A DNA stretch of 64,000 nt from the NCBI RefSeq assembly GCF_902459465.1, contig NC_047072.1:16907776-16971775 (forward strand), in the 5' to 3' direction. The translations under genes were made by a program, and so were the position numbers. This document shows, piece by piece, positions 40,277-51,202 of the stretch. Each line of letters opens with the position of its first letter. Within the stretch, counting starts at the first letter, position 1. The DNA comes from Asterias rubens. Taxonomy: Eukaryota; Echinodermata; Asteroidea; Forcipulatida; Asteriidae. Below the pieces are notes generated by a model. That model saw only the letters and a program-made list of their open reading frames with translations, was not told the origin of the DNA and did no database searches.

Positions 40277-41640
40277 ACTGCTTTTGAATCTTGCTCAGGA
40301 TTGTGTTGTAGCAGAAGATAGTTTATAAAATTATGGCGAGGCTCATAAGTTTTGTGGAAATGTTTTTGATGCGACTGCACTGAATTGATAACACAGCAAG
40401 ACTGATGAAATAGTCACACATGTATGACTTAATGATTATTCATTTTTATTTGCCTATCGCAGTTTATGCTATCCATAAGAATATGCTAGGTATTAAAGTA
40501 GTGAAGAGCTAACATGAATCTACATCAAAAAAGTAACCAAGGTTGTTTTTTTGCTCCTTATTAAAAAAAAATGTAATTACTTTGCCGATCGAACATTAGC
40601 CCATCCCCGATTAAAAATTGAATGAGCATTATTTGATCTTTTAATCTGTCAAAGTCTTTTAAAGTTTTGCAATTTAATGTCATCGTTAAATGTTTACAAC
40701 ATAATCCCTACCAGGCAATGATACCAAACGCAATTATGACTAATATTAGGCGTCTGTGGCGTACTAGTATATTCTCCAGCTGATCTTCCCAACTTAAAGG
40801 AACACGTTGCCTTGGATCGGTCGAGTTGGTCTTTGAAAAGCGTTTGAAACCGTTTGTTACGAATTGCAAATGGCTAGATAGATAATTTAAAAGTATAATA
40901 TAATATACCATGAATGATGATGAATGAATGAATGAAAACAGACTCATTTTCTTATTTATTTTCTTTCTTTCATCAATTATGACCTACTGTTTGCTCGTAG
41001 CTTAAACCATTCACAATTTCATTGTTGAAAAGATTTAAAGTTTAATTTAAATGATTAGGGGAATATGCGCTGTTTGTCGTACTGGTAATAACACTAATGA
41101 GCAAATGAGAGGCAAGCACTATTGACAGTAAAATGGCGCCCTCATCGTGCCTAGTTACTATTGATACATAATTGAGCACGTTCGGTGGAGCGACGAGACT
41201 TGACTAGACCGACTAGACTAACCAGAAACCATATACATGTAGCACAGGAAGATTGACTATAATTGAACCATGCACTGGCGCATGCTCGACTATCGAGAGC
41301 TACGTCATATTTCAGGGCAAGTGTAGTTGCTTGTAAACCCGAACTTGCTCCTTGCTGTTTGCCTGAACATCTGACGTCACATTCGAGTCCCGTGAATAAC
41401 ACGAGAGAGCTTCCATCAGCCCAATGTCAATAATCACCTTTCACGTACATTCATTTCACCTTTAGAAACGCAGTCAAATCCTATAATACATAATAGCAAG
41501 TAAATGTACTGTACATAAAACACATAATGGACACCGCATGCAGACGACCGACAGTAAGCTTTCCATTACTGTGTTTTGATTGGTCTGAGGTGATGTTTGT
41601 CAACTGCACGCTTATCCAATGAAATAACTAGTTCTGAAAA
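40277..41640. other. Intergenic region between divergent genes A and B
   Basis: Contains the start of an M2 foldback (40794, truncated near 40940) and AT-rich DNA. The sequence just upstream of each ATG (TCTACAACACAATCC type) is shared by A and B, which marks the common 5' UTR. Confidence 0.6.
40794..40940. mobile_element. Truncated M2 foldback
   Basis: Left half only: TTAAAGGAACACGTTGCCTT through GCGTTTGAAACCGTTTGTTA. It then degenerates into (GAAT)n-like sequence. Confidence 0.75.
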
Positions 41641-41780
41641 GCAAGTACCAGTCTAACTTGCTATAAAAGTTGTGCATTGCAAGCCAAGTGCAGTTGCGTC
41701 CAAATCAAAGTCCACGTTTTTACGAGTTTTCAAAACTGTCTTTCTCTACAACACAATCCTTAGCAAGATTCAAAATCAGT
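41575..41780 (+). promoter_or_regulatory. Promoter and 5' UTR of gene B
   Basis: Contains an inverted CCAAT box (GATTGGTC, about 41578), a direct CCAAT box (TATCCAATGAAAT, about 41612), a TATA box TATAAAAG (41662-41669) and a 5' UTR to the ATG at 41781. The same block recurs upstream of gene C at 45890-46228, with TGTAAAAG in place of the TATA box. Confidence 0.7.
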
Positions 41781-41886
41781 ATGTTTCTCGTCAACCTCGT
41801 ACCCCTGCTTCTGCTAGTCGGTGTGTTGACTCAATCAGGTGTAGATGCAGATGAACATCTGGAGGAACAAGCGAATAATCTTCGAG
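41781..41886 (+). CDS. Gene B exon 1 with signal peptide
   Basis: 106 nt, phase 1 out, donor GTAAAT. Codes MFLVNLVPLLLLVGVLTQSG, then VDADEHLEEQANNLR. Confidence 0.88.
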
Positions 41887-43868
41887 GTAAATATTTTGAT
41901 GAGCAATGCTAACATTTTTGGGCCCTTTTCGAAACCCCGGCTTCGGCTTTGGATTCGGCTCAGGCTAGCTAGGCCCGCGGTTGTTTTGACAATACATGTA
42001 TTGCGCGTGCTTTGTGTACGCACACAGGGCTTCAGAGAGGACGGAGCCTGATGCCGAATCCATAACCGAAGCCGTGGTTTCGAAAAGGGCCTAAGTTAAG
42101 GCAGTGTAAACATAAAATTTATGAATCTCTTTAGTGTGAGTGTTGGCTCTGAAAAGAGCCTGTGTGGTCCCGTTTTCCATTTATCCACACCATGAAAGGC
42201 TTCAAACAATTCTTAAATCAATCAGAGATAAAACCAATGTATGTGATTTACTTTTGATTTGACAGAAGCCATTAAAGCCGTTGTTGAGACGGTATGCAAG
42301 TACAGCATGGAACATAATACAGATGGCGTCATGACCATGATTGATCCGGACGCAAGAGCATTGGTGGATGGTTATCCAGCATTTGTTGGATTTGACGGTA
42401 GGCCTCCTTTCTATTTTGTTATTCTGTCATACACTAATTCACTTCAACAAACTTAAAGACACTGACCACCTTTGGTAATTGTCAAGACCAGTCTTCTCAC
42501 TTGGTGTATCGCAACATATCTGTAAAAATATGTGCTCAATTGGTCTTCGAAGTCGCGGGATAATATAGGAAGAAAAACACCATTGTCACACGAAATTGTT
42601 TGGTTTCAGATTTCGAGACGTCACGCAGGACAACTAACATAGTTGTTAGCATAAAACTTACTTGATAGTATTATCGTTGTGAGAAACGGCTCCCTCTGAA
42701 GTAACGTAGTTTTTGAGAAACAAGTAATTTCTTACTTGATATTTGAATTGAGTTCGAGACCTCAATTCAAGGCATCTGCTGAAAGCACACAACTTGTGCG
42801 AAGAGGGAGTTTTGTCTTTGCTGCTGTGTTTTGTTGGGTTCATGCATTTTTGTATTGTTCTTCTTGTTAAGCCGAAAAAGGAAAACAAATAATGATAATA
42901 ATTGTTAATATTTTTTTGTAACTGTAGAGATACGAACTATTGTGGAGGTTTTCCCCGAGAAAGCATCTCACATCGATGTTAACTTCAAGGAGGTGAAACC
43001 TATGGATAAAGATGCGAATTTAGTCTGGAGTTTGTTTCACGTGGAGTTTTTCAACGAAGCCGGTGAAAAGTACAACGATGCAACGTAAGTAAATGTAAAC
43101 CCGTAATATTTTTCATCGTCTTATACTATGAACTCTTGGGGTCGCTTTATATTATTTACACACGTACTAGTAATGGCACGCAATGAATAAGCTTTCGTGG
43201 AATACAGTGCAAAATGCTAATTCAAACTTCAATCAAAACATGAGACTCCTATTGACTTCCACGATGTGACCCAAATTTTTTATTTATTTATTTATTTATT
43301 TTTTTTTTTTTTTTGGGGGGGGGCTCTCAAATTTGTCCAATATAGAATTTTTGAAGGGCCTACAAAAATATATATGAGGCCGACGATCTGTGTTTTTTCC
43401 CGTAAGCAGCACTGTATGCTGCCGTTCATGCGAAGTACAGCCATCTTGTCCTTCTCACATTTAAATCAAGGTCACTTTTCGAAACCACGGCTTTGGCTCC
43501 AGAGATTCGGCTCACTAGCTTGTTGTTTTGACCATAATTATTGCGGGTGCTTCGTGAATATGAGGGCTTCAGACGGGAGAACGGAGCCTGAAGCCGAATC
43601 CAAAGCCAAAGCCGTGGATTCGAAAAGGGCCAATGCAACCGATCAGAGTCTGGAAAGCAAAATAGTCTGGCCCCGTTTATGTATGAAGAGTTTGTCGCAT
43701 TGTATAAGGTTGTGAACTTGACGGCGAAATAAAGACTGTAATAATCAACCACAATAAACTATTGTTTTTTGTTTTGTTTTTCACAGTCAAGTGACTATCT
43801 TCAGAAAGAATCCAGATGGGTACAAGTACTACATAGCAGATTTCAACAAACGTAACCAAGCAGCTTAA
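41781..43868 (+). CDS. Gene B: small secreted NTF2/SnoaL-like protein, 4 exons
   Basis: Exons 41781-41886, 42266-42397, 42928-43084, 43787-43868; total 477 nt, 158 aa. Signal peptide MFLVNLVPLLLLVGVLTQSG, then an acidic propeptide-like stretch, then the NTF2-like body with AIKAVVETVCKYSMEHNTDG, MIDPDARALVDGYPAFVGFD, IRTIVEVFPEKASHIDVNFK, QVTIFRKNPDGYKYYIADFN. An upstream in-frame ATG at 41670 would add an unrelated non-hydrophobic leader before the signal peptide, so 41781 is preferred. Very similar to gene C. Function unknown; secretion is inferred from the leader. Confidence 0.88.
41922..42093. mobile_element. Foldback element, CCTTTTCGAAACC family
   Basis: GGCCCTTTTCGAAACCCCGG opposes GGTTTCGAAAAGGGCC, and GGCTTTGGATTCGGCT opposes the GCCGAATCC arm. 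It lies in gene B intron 1. A relative is at 43471-43632 in gene B intron 3; remnants are at 36925-36975 and 39190-39240. Confidence 0.85.
42266..42397 (+). CDS. Gene B exon 2
   Basis: Acceptor TGACAG, donor GTAGGC. Codes EAIKAVVETVCKYSMEHNTD to YPAFVGFD. Confidence 0.88.
42453..42800. mobile_element. M1 foldback MITE, right end truncated
   Basis: Starts TTAAAGACACTGACCACCTT and carries the M1 interior, but its right terminal repeat is missing. It lies in gene B intron 2; gene C intron 2 has only a short M1-like fragment (about 47060-47130). Confidence 0.7.
42928..43084 (+). CDS. Gene B exon 3
   Basis: Acceptor CTGTAG, donor GTAAGT. Codes EIRTIVEVFPEKASHIDVNF to EAGEKYNDA. Confidence 0.88.
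43275..43325. repeat. (TTTA)n with poly-T and poly-G
   Basis: TTTA repeat passing into a T run and then about ten G. Confidence 0.85.
43471..43632. mobile_element. Foldback element, CTTTTCGAAACC family
   Basis: CTTTTCGAAACCACGGCTTT opposes AAGCCGTGGATTCGAAAAGG, continuing with GATTCGGCT / AGCCGAATC. Lies in gene B intron 3. Confidence 0.85.
43787..43868 (+). CDS. Gene B exon 4
   Basis: Acceptor TCACAG. Codes QVTIFRKNPDGYKYYIADFN then KRNQAA and TAA. Confidence 0.9.
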
Positions 43869-44136
43869 TCTACAGTGCCCTCTACAGCCATGGTGCCAAC
43901 CAGGTGGTTACACTTTGATGTCCGTCACGATGGGCGTCAAATGCTGCTTCTGACCCACACACAAATACAACAACTCTCATTACTTTTACAATTTAATTAA
44001 GATGTGCATAATTTAAAATTTATTGTCATAGCTTAAAATAATACTTTCTCTGTCCAGATTTCTTCGGAAGAACCTTTGTGCGATAAAAGTGCAAAGAGTA
44101 TTAACTTGAAAACACATCATTTAGAGACTATATAGT

Positions 44137-44142
44137 AATAAA
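44137..44142 (+). terminator. Candidate polyadenylation signal of gene B
   Basis: AATAAA about 270 bases after the stop. A reasonable distance, but not proven. Confidence 0.4.
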
Positions 44143-45889
44143 ATAGATATACTCCCCCAAAATTATTTTCGTAAGTGTTTATTTCTTTCGTTTTCTGTTT
44201 GTTTTTGCTTGGGAATTTGTTATTGTACGTAGCCCTACTACCACGTGAGCTAGTTAATATGAGTGTGATGCATGATGGGGCTGAGCATTTTCTGGATAGA
44301 CCAATGAGCGTGTTTGATACTTTTGCCCATCCCAGCGCCTTAGGCCGAGCAAATCATAAATCATAGCTCCATGGTGCTACGCATAGGCTCGAGTTCAATT
44401 CAAAAATTCAAAAAATTCAATATTGGTTTATTTTCATATAAAAATACAAGACCAAATAAAAAGTCATAGACTAATGGCATTTGGTTAACAATAAAGTTAC
44501 ATAAAAAAAATATGTACAAGTTTACATGATAAGACAATAATTATTATTAAAAATATTACTATAGTTAAACAGACAAACAGGAATTGGGAAAACAGCTATG
44601 GACATGAGGGGGAACTTGTGGACACAAAATAAAAACAAAACAGCAACATTCTGTAGGCAAGGGAGGTTTGGACACAGTATGAGCACAAAGGAAATGAAAC
44701 GGAGCGGTTATCATGAACTAATTGAGTTAAGCATCTGGAGCATTGAGGGGACTGGCGAGTTTTTGTATCTCTGAGTTTTTATCTGAAGGTGTTCTAGTTG
44801 CCTGGTGTTTCTTAAAGTATGCTCTGACAAATAATTAGACTCATGTTCTGGGGGGAGGAGATGGCGATGATTATCAGAAGTGAGCAGAGATTTGGCAAAT
44901 TTAAGAACTAGGTGTTTACGCCTTTCATTCAATGATTCAAGTCTAAAAAAATTCAAGTGATCAAGATAAGACAAAATATTCGGATAAGCAATAATACGCA
45001 AAGCCCTTTTTTGAACCTTTTCAATATTATGAGCTCGTATTTCAGTGATTCCCGATGACCACACAGCAACACCAGATTCGAGTAATGGGCGAATGTATAG
45101 TTTATAAATAACAATGCGGTCATTGGCTTGAACTTGATTTTTCTTTAATTTACTTAGTACGAAAAGTCGTCGTAAAGCCATACTGACTATCTGTTGACAA
45201 TCTGAGTTACGCCAGATACCAGCCAGACCGGATGCCCGAATCCATACAGGTGTACCTTTGACCTCGCAATCATTCGCAAGAAGATTTGTTGTAAATTCAT
45301 ACGTATATTACATTCAACATATTTTTAAATATATTTATTTTCATACTACAAATTATTCAAAATAATATTTTTTATTTAAACTTGAAAAAACACACCATTT
45401 TTTCTCTCAAAATGTTTATAGTTGGTTGTTCATCTTCAGGGAGATTCAAAATGGATTAGAGGCTCACAATACGTTGTGCAACTACTAATCAATCAGCATA
45501 AAATACACAATTTTATTGAGTCTAAATGCTTAGTTTAACTACTGGGGATTTATGATGTCATTTCATGGAGCATATTGGTTTTCTTTCTATCTTTTTTTAT
45601 CTTTTTTTTTCTTTTTTTTTTAGGTTTCATTTCTTTCTTTCTTTCATCAATAATTGGCCTGTTCTTTGTTCGTAGCTTAAAATACTAAAACATAAACTTT
45701 TGAAAAGATTAAAAAATTATGTTTAGTTTGATTGATGGGGAGGTAAATTTGCGCTGATTACTTTTAATGACAGGGGGATTTGCGCTGATTGCGGTCTTGC
45801 ATAGATTCATCAATGCTACTGTACATAAAACACACGTGGACACTGCATGCAGATGACCGACAGTAAGCTTTAATATCTGTGTTTTGATT
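44143..45889. other. Intergenic region between genes B and C
   Basis: 44165-44260 resembles 49855-49985 downstream of gene C, so it is the 3' edge of the duplication. The rest holds a LINE fragment (44395-45250) and a T-rich tract (45590-45640). 45780-45890 already aligns with the region upstream of gene B. Confidence 0.65.
44395..45250 (-). mobile_element. 3' fragment of a non-LTR retrotransposon (LINE)
   Basis: Minus ORF 44711-45181 codes a C-terminal reverse transcriptase tail (LYIRPLLESGVAVWSSGITE, IEKVQKRALRIIAYP, LESLNERRKHLVLKFAKSLL). The 'Y.RP.LEYG..VW' and 'iE.vQ.RalR.I' patterns are typical of LINE RT C-termini. It is 5'-truncated, with about 300 bp of 3' UTR (44395-44710). Inactive remnant; the exact clade is not assigned. 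Confidence 0.85.
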
Positions 45890-46228
45890 GGTCCGCGGTG
45901 ATGTTTGTCAACTGCACGTGTATCCAATGAAATCATTGTATCAAATGAAATCACTGGTTCAAAAGCAACCTGTCTTTATCCTTGCAGATGAATACAGGGG
46001 ACCAGTCTTTAACTTGCTGTAAAAGTTGTGCATTGGAAGCCAAGTCAGATAAAAATAATGAGAATGTTTTATTGTGATTGACAAAAGAGTAGTCATCGCC
46101 AAGCTACACATACGATTATTTACAGTCATTTCATTATACAAGTCAGTAGCGAAAAATCCATTCGCGTTACAAGTTATCAACAACTATATTTGTCTACAAC
46201 ACTATTCAAAGCAGGATTCAAAATCAGT
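45890..46228 (+). promoter_or_regulatory. Promoter and 5' UTR of gene C
   Basis: Mirrors the gene B promoter: GATTGGTC (45889), TATCCAATGAAAT (about 45921) and the AACTTGCT-TGTAAAAG block (46018-46025), in which the TATA of gene B has become TGTA. The UTR is longer than in B because of an inserted stretch (46050-46190). Confidence 0.6.
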
Positions 46229-46334
46229 ATGTTTCTCGTCAACCTCGTTCGCCTGCTTCTGCTGGTCGGTGTGTTGTATGAATCTGGGGTTGATGCAACT
46301 GAGCAACTGAGGGAACAACCAAGTGAACTTCGAG
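46229..46334 (+). CDS. Gene C exon 1 with signal peptide
   Basis: 106 nt, donor GTGAAT, phase 1 out. Confidence 0.87.
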
Positions 46335-49179
46335 GTGAATATTTGTACACGACAGACCATGGTTTAAATGTTAAGATAACGGTTTTCGCAGTGTTATATA
46401 AAGAACTTTGTGATGAACCTGGTTTCCTCTAACTATCTTATAATTCGTAAATAAAACAATAGTTGAAAACGAGCAAACGGAATATTGATGTAAAATTAAT
46501 TACAACTGCGGTAACACCACGATGAATGTGACTACTTAATAAGTAGATTACGTTCATTAGAGAAATGTCTTGCTTTATATTCAACTACCGCGAAGTAGAT
46601 TTTGTGGGATTTCGGGAGACTTCTTAGTTCTGAAAAGTACCTGCTTTTTAACTACTACCTGCCTTGACTTAGGTTTTACAGTGGATCGTCGTTAACTTCA
46701 CTACGGCGGAGATGTTATTTACTGATGTTTGTGATTTTGCACTTTTTCAATAAAACTAAACCAAACATGAGATACACAAAAGTTTACGTGTTTTAATTTT
46801 GATTCTCAGAAACCATTAAATCCGTTGTTGAAACGTTGTCTAAGTACAGCCTGGAACGTAATACGGAAGGCGTCATGTCTGTGGTTGATCCGGATGCCAA
46901 GCTTTTGATGGACGGTTATCCAGCCTTTGTTGGACTCGAAGGTAGGCCTTTACTTATTATTTACGTCTTTCTGTCAGACACTAATTCACATTATTACAAC
47001 TTAAACTTGTGTGAGTTTTAGACTGAAGTAATTTTAATTTAAAAGAGTCTTACTTACCCCAAACAGTTGTTAGCATAAAACTTACTTGGTTTTACGAGCA
47101 ATGGAGAGCTGTTGACAGTATAAATCAGAACATTTTGCAGTATATTGGAGTAGGTTTACTTATTTTTTACAATTTTTTTGAAAATACCGTCAGGCAGTCA
47201 ACAAGATGCAGCCATTTTAAATGAGAGGAATCCAATATGTTCTGATTATAGTTTCCCAGTGAGATTGCTATACCGGTTTTAATTTATACAAAGTTAAAAA
47301 TTATATTTATTTTTTTACGGGGGGGGGGGGGTGTTACAGCAGTAACAACATTATATATTTCATACTGACTCGGGGTAATGATACAGATATGTCGATGATC
47401 ACAGATAATTGATTGAACAACACACTGTATTATTGAAATTGGAGTAACAGAGCGGACGTAGATGGAGCCAGCATAGGGAACAATTGACCAGGGCCCAATT
47501 TCATGGCTCTGCTTACCGTAAGCACGGAATCGGCGCTTACGGAAGCAGGGAATTCTGTGCTAACGGCAAGCGTATTTCACGGGTTAGCGGCGAATTTGGG
47601 CTTCTGCGTGTGCGTACTTCACTTTACTAGGCATTCTACGCTTACAAGGCTAGCGCAGAAATTCGGCGCTTGCACGTACGCGGGGAATCGTGATCGTAAG
47701 CGCAGAATTCTGCGGTAAGCAGAAGCATGAAATTGGGCCCTGATAATAAATGCTTTTGTACTTTTCGCTTTCGAACAGACAACCACACGGGAACAATATC
47801 ACACAACATTACACACCAAACAGACACAGATCACAATTTAAGACCGACAGTAATTGAGACCAGAGAATGGATTAGTAAAAAACCATAAGTATAACATGAG
47901 AATTGTAAACTAATATTTCGTTTCTTATTTTGATAACTGTAGAGATACGAACCATCGTGGAGGTTTTCTCTGAGAGAGCATCTCACATCGAAGTAAACTT
48001 CAAAGTGGTGGAACCTATGGATAAAGATGCGAATTTAGTGTACAGTTTGTTTCATTTCGAGTTTCTCAACGAGTTGGGTGAAAAGTACGTCGGTGCTACG
48101 TAAGTATACCCATGCAAATATTTCTTCTTCTAGTACGAACTCTTGGGGGCTCTTTACACTTGGTGCATTCGTTTAGCTTCCCCGGGTCGACCCCGGTGTG
48201 TGGCGGTTTTGTTTTCCAGGACGAACGTGGGTAATTATCTGCACATGTTCGTCCTGGAAAAAGAAAACGCCACACACCGGGGTCGACCCAGGGAAGCTAA
48301 ACGGACGCACCCATACACAGCTCTGGGTCGACCCCGATGTGTGGCGTTTTTTTTCCCAGGACGAACGTGTGTTGATAATTACCCACGTTTGTCCTGGAAA
48401 AAAAACAACGCCACACACCGGGGTCGACCCAGGCAAGCTAAACGAACGCACCCATCAGTCATACACGTACTACGTAATTACATATCGCAACGAGGGGTGC
48501 ACCTCACTGAATAAGCTTCCGTAGGATACAATGCAAAATGCTGTAATGTGATTCACACTTTAGTAAAACATTAAGGGAAACTATCAATTGACTCTTAAAC
48601 TTGCATACTCAATTTGATATGGGGAGGCCCAAGGTAGGTGAGTTAATATTCACCCTCCAAACAAAAACACCCCTTCGCCAGTGTTATTTTCCAAACGTCC
48701 AAGCATCAATCTTGAACAATGACCGTGCAGGGCCTATGGCATCCAATACCCCTAAGTTGGTAGTCGGGCGGACACAATTGCATTATGCAGCAGCGTCCGG
48801 GCGGACACGATTGCATATGCAAAACCGTCCGGCAGACATTATTGCATTTGCAATAATGTCTTCCGGATAGTATTGCATGGGGACATAATTGCAGGGGAAA
48901 CCGGCGGTCTGTTTTTGTTTGTTTCTGTATTCGCCAACCAATATAGTTGACGCTGCTCGGGCCGAAATCGGCTCGAGAGACGTTGTGACCACGGGTGTTG
49001 GGAATGTTAGAAATTCTTTTGTGCCATACAGACCGATGCTGGGCAGCAACCACAACAAACCTTTGAAATATTATTATCTTTTGTTTTGTTTTCACAGTCA
49101 AGTGACTATCTTCAGAAAGAATCCAGATGGGTACAAGTACTACATAGCAGACGTCAACAAACATAACCAACCAGCTTAA
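46229..49179 (+). CDS. Gene C: small secreted NTF2/SnoaL-like protein, 4 exons
   Basis: Exons 46229-46334, 46810-46941, 47943-48099, 49098-49179; total 477 nt, 158 aa, the same exon lengths and phases as gene B. Signal peptide MFLVNLVRLLLLVGVLYESG, body ETIKSVVETLSKYSLERNTE, VVDPDAKLLMDGYPAFVGLE, EIRTIVEVFSERASHIEVNF, YSLFHFEFLNELGEKYVGAT, QVTIFRKNPDGYKYYIADVN, ending KHNQPA. Exon 4 is almost identical to gene B. An Arg (NLVRLL) now sits inside the hydrophobic leader, which is tolerable in a signal peptide. Function unknown. Confidence 0.87.
46810..46941 (+). CDS. Gene C exon 2
   Basis: Acceptor TCTCAG, donor GTAGGC, 132 nt. Confidence 0.88.
47318..47335. repeat. Poly-G run
   Basis: About 13 consecutive G after a T-rich tract in gene C intron 2. 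Similar T-then-G junction occurs at 43310 in gene B. Confidence 0.7.
47487..47740. mobile_element. Foldback element, GGGCCCAATTTCATGG family
   Basis: GGGCCCAATTTCATGGCTCT opposes AGAAGCATGAAATTGGGCCC. The GCTTACGGAAGC-rich interior is GC-richer than other members. In gene C intron 2; no equivalent in gene B. Confidence 0.85.
47943..48099 (+). CDS. Gene C exon 3
   Basis: Acceptor CTGTAG, donor GTAAGT, 157 nt. Confidence 0.88.
48162..48453. mobile_element. Double foldback element (two nested hairpins)
   Basis: Outer ends GGTGCATTCGTTTAGCTTCC and GCTAAACGAACGCACC are inverse. Each half is itself a hairpin: GTCGACCCCGGTGTGTGGCG opposes CGCCACACACCGGGGTCGAC twice. It sits in gene C intron 3 at a position where the paralogous gene B intron has no insert. 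Confidence 0.9.
48763..48900. repeat. Imperfect repeat of CGGACACAATTGCAT units
   Basis: Five diverged units containing a 'GGRCAY-ATTGCAT' core with intervening TCCGG. ATTGCATTTGCAAT (about 48841) is a perfect local palindrome. In gene C intron 3. Confidence 0.7.
49098..49179 (+). CDS. Gene C exon 4
   Basis: Acceptor TCACAG. Codes QVTIFRKNPDGYKYYIADVN then KHNQPA and TAA. Confidence 0.9.
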
Positions 49180-51200
49180 AGTGGCGCCCTCTATCATGCA
49201 CGGTGTGTCAACCAGGGGGTTGCACTTGGGTGTCCGTCACGATGGGCATAAATGCTGTTTCGGACCCCCCCCCCCCTTAACAAATACAGTTGCTCCCATT
49301 ACTTTTTAAATTTATTTAAGATGGTGTACATTTGATTTTTAATCTGACATAGCTTAAAACAATACTGTCTCTGTAATTTTCCTCAAATAAATGGCTGGTA
49401 TGCATGAAATTTGACGCTCTAAATATCGACAATGGACAGATATGTTTTGCTTTACTCCGTAAATACATGTAACTGTCGTTATTCTTTTATGAGAGTATGG
49501 AAATAAATGTATTCTTGAATTGAATTGAAATAGAGTACCTTTGTTCGATGTCAGTGCAAAGAGTACTAAAAAGTATCATATCTAAGCTGGAACCATGTTT
49601 ATTCGTTCTTCGGATGGGACGTAAAGCTGTTGGTTACGTGTGTTGTGTCACGCACGAAAAGAGAAGGGGTTCACCCCGGTGTTCCTGGTTTGATTGGCTG
49701 CATATTGCGCTAGAACACCTTGTTGAAGAGGTAGGTCTCATAATTCAAACGTAGTCCCATCATACCTTGCAGGAAAATACCGTATGTTACAACGCATGAC
49801 ATGCACGCCATAATTATAAGAAGCCACTATTATATTTAATTTACCCACCATGTACCCACCAGATTCGTTTTTCGTGTTTGGTTCTCTATGTTTTGTTTTT
49901 TTTGTTTTTTTTCTCTTTGTTATCGTTTGGGAATTGTTTGTATTGTACCTAGCCCTACTGCCACGTATTGCTGGTTTGTTAGAAGAACATTAAACTTTGA
50001 ATTGTTAGAGAACAAATGGCATTATGATTAATGGAATCTAGCTGTCCTGAAACATGTGGACAGATGGCTGAGTGACTCACTGGCGTCTAAATTAATATCA
50101 CCAGCTGGCCTGGGACAAATGTCTCCTGACCGTCTCCTGACGATGACTATATAGAGCAAGCTAGTCGAAACGTTGAGACTAATTTAAGAACTCACTTCAC
50201 GGTATACAGTGCAGTTATTAACGATCCTATAAGCTAGAGTAGTAATCCCAGCTGATTTTCTATACCTTCCGCCCATAGGTACAATAGTTAAAAAGCAGGA
50301 CAGTTCTTTTCAGAACTGAGAAGTCTCCCGAACAAGAGAAGTCTCCCGAACAATCAGATAAATCTACTCCGCTGTAGTAGAATATAGAAAGACAGTTCTC
50401 TAAAAAACAAACTCTACCCGACAAGTAGATACATACACATGCCGGTGTTACCGCAAACCAACAATATATATACGTTGTATTTATAAACCTCAATCTTTTT
50501 CAATTATCTGAGATATTCTGAGAAAAAGTGACAATACAGATGGACCGAAAAAGTCACCCTTTTCAACACAAACACAAACAATAAGCCGATAAAATAGTTC
50601 AACCGGAAAATCTGTACTAACAAACAGGATAGTTTGTGAAACTCCATTAAAACTGTATAAAAACGGGTGCCGGGTGTGTGTGACGTGAGTAATTCAAAGG
50701 ATGACCGGTTTTTAAACTTCGGATAAAAAAAAATCAAGAGCGGAGCGGCATTTTTATTTTGATAGATTGGGTCACAAAAAATGATGAACGAGGATCGTGA
50801 TAAACGTATTTTTGAATTTGATTACAGGTGCAGGCACTAATATTATCCCAATTTATCAAAATAAAAAATGGTTTCCTTACATAGATTGTAGACTATCAAA
50901 GTAACTTTCAATAAAAGTGATGATTCTAGGTATACTTTTCGACAAAAGATCGAGAACAACAATGGCGAACAGCCATAATTTTTTTCACCGTTTCGGTCGT
51001 ACCCTTTGCTGCAGCCCGACACTGAGCAATTTTGTGTAAACATTTAAACCAATTGGGCCGTAACGCCTTGTTTATCCATCACCGGAGATAACAGCTCATT
51101 GTCAGAGGTGGCAGCCCTCAAACCAGCAGCCACATCATTCATGACTACCCTGACTTCAGACCACCAAAGTGCAAGCAGGCACTCGGACACCTTGACTTAA
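49180..51200. other. 3' flank of gene C and intergenic region
   Basis: The 3' UTR aligns with gene B up to about 49590, with AATAAA at about 49386. A SINE body (49596-49800) then interrupts the alignment, which resumes at about 49860-49985. Beyond 49990 the region is unique or contains the CTCCCGAAC direct repeat (about 50330-50352). No gene recognised. Confidence 0.6.
49596..49800 (+). mobile_element. SINE body, 5'-truncated
   Basis: Contains TTCGGATGGGACGTAAAGCT, AAGAGAAGGGGTTCACCCCG and the tail CTTGCAGGAAAATACC. No tRNA-like head. Confidence 0.7.
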
Positions 51201-51202
51201 AA

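Noticed and set aside
40322-40327. TATAAA as the gene A TATA box
   Set aside because: It lies only 46 bp before the ATG and inside the segment that aligns with the 5' UTR of genes B and C; the true promoter block is further upstream.
41670-41780. Upstream in-frame ATG for gene B
   Set aside because: It would place a polar leader before the signal peptide and is not conserved in genes A or C.
48143-48524. 108-123 aa ORFs around 48143-48524
   Set aside because: They translate the double-hairpin element on both strands.
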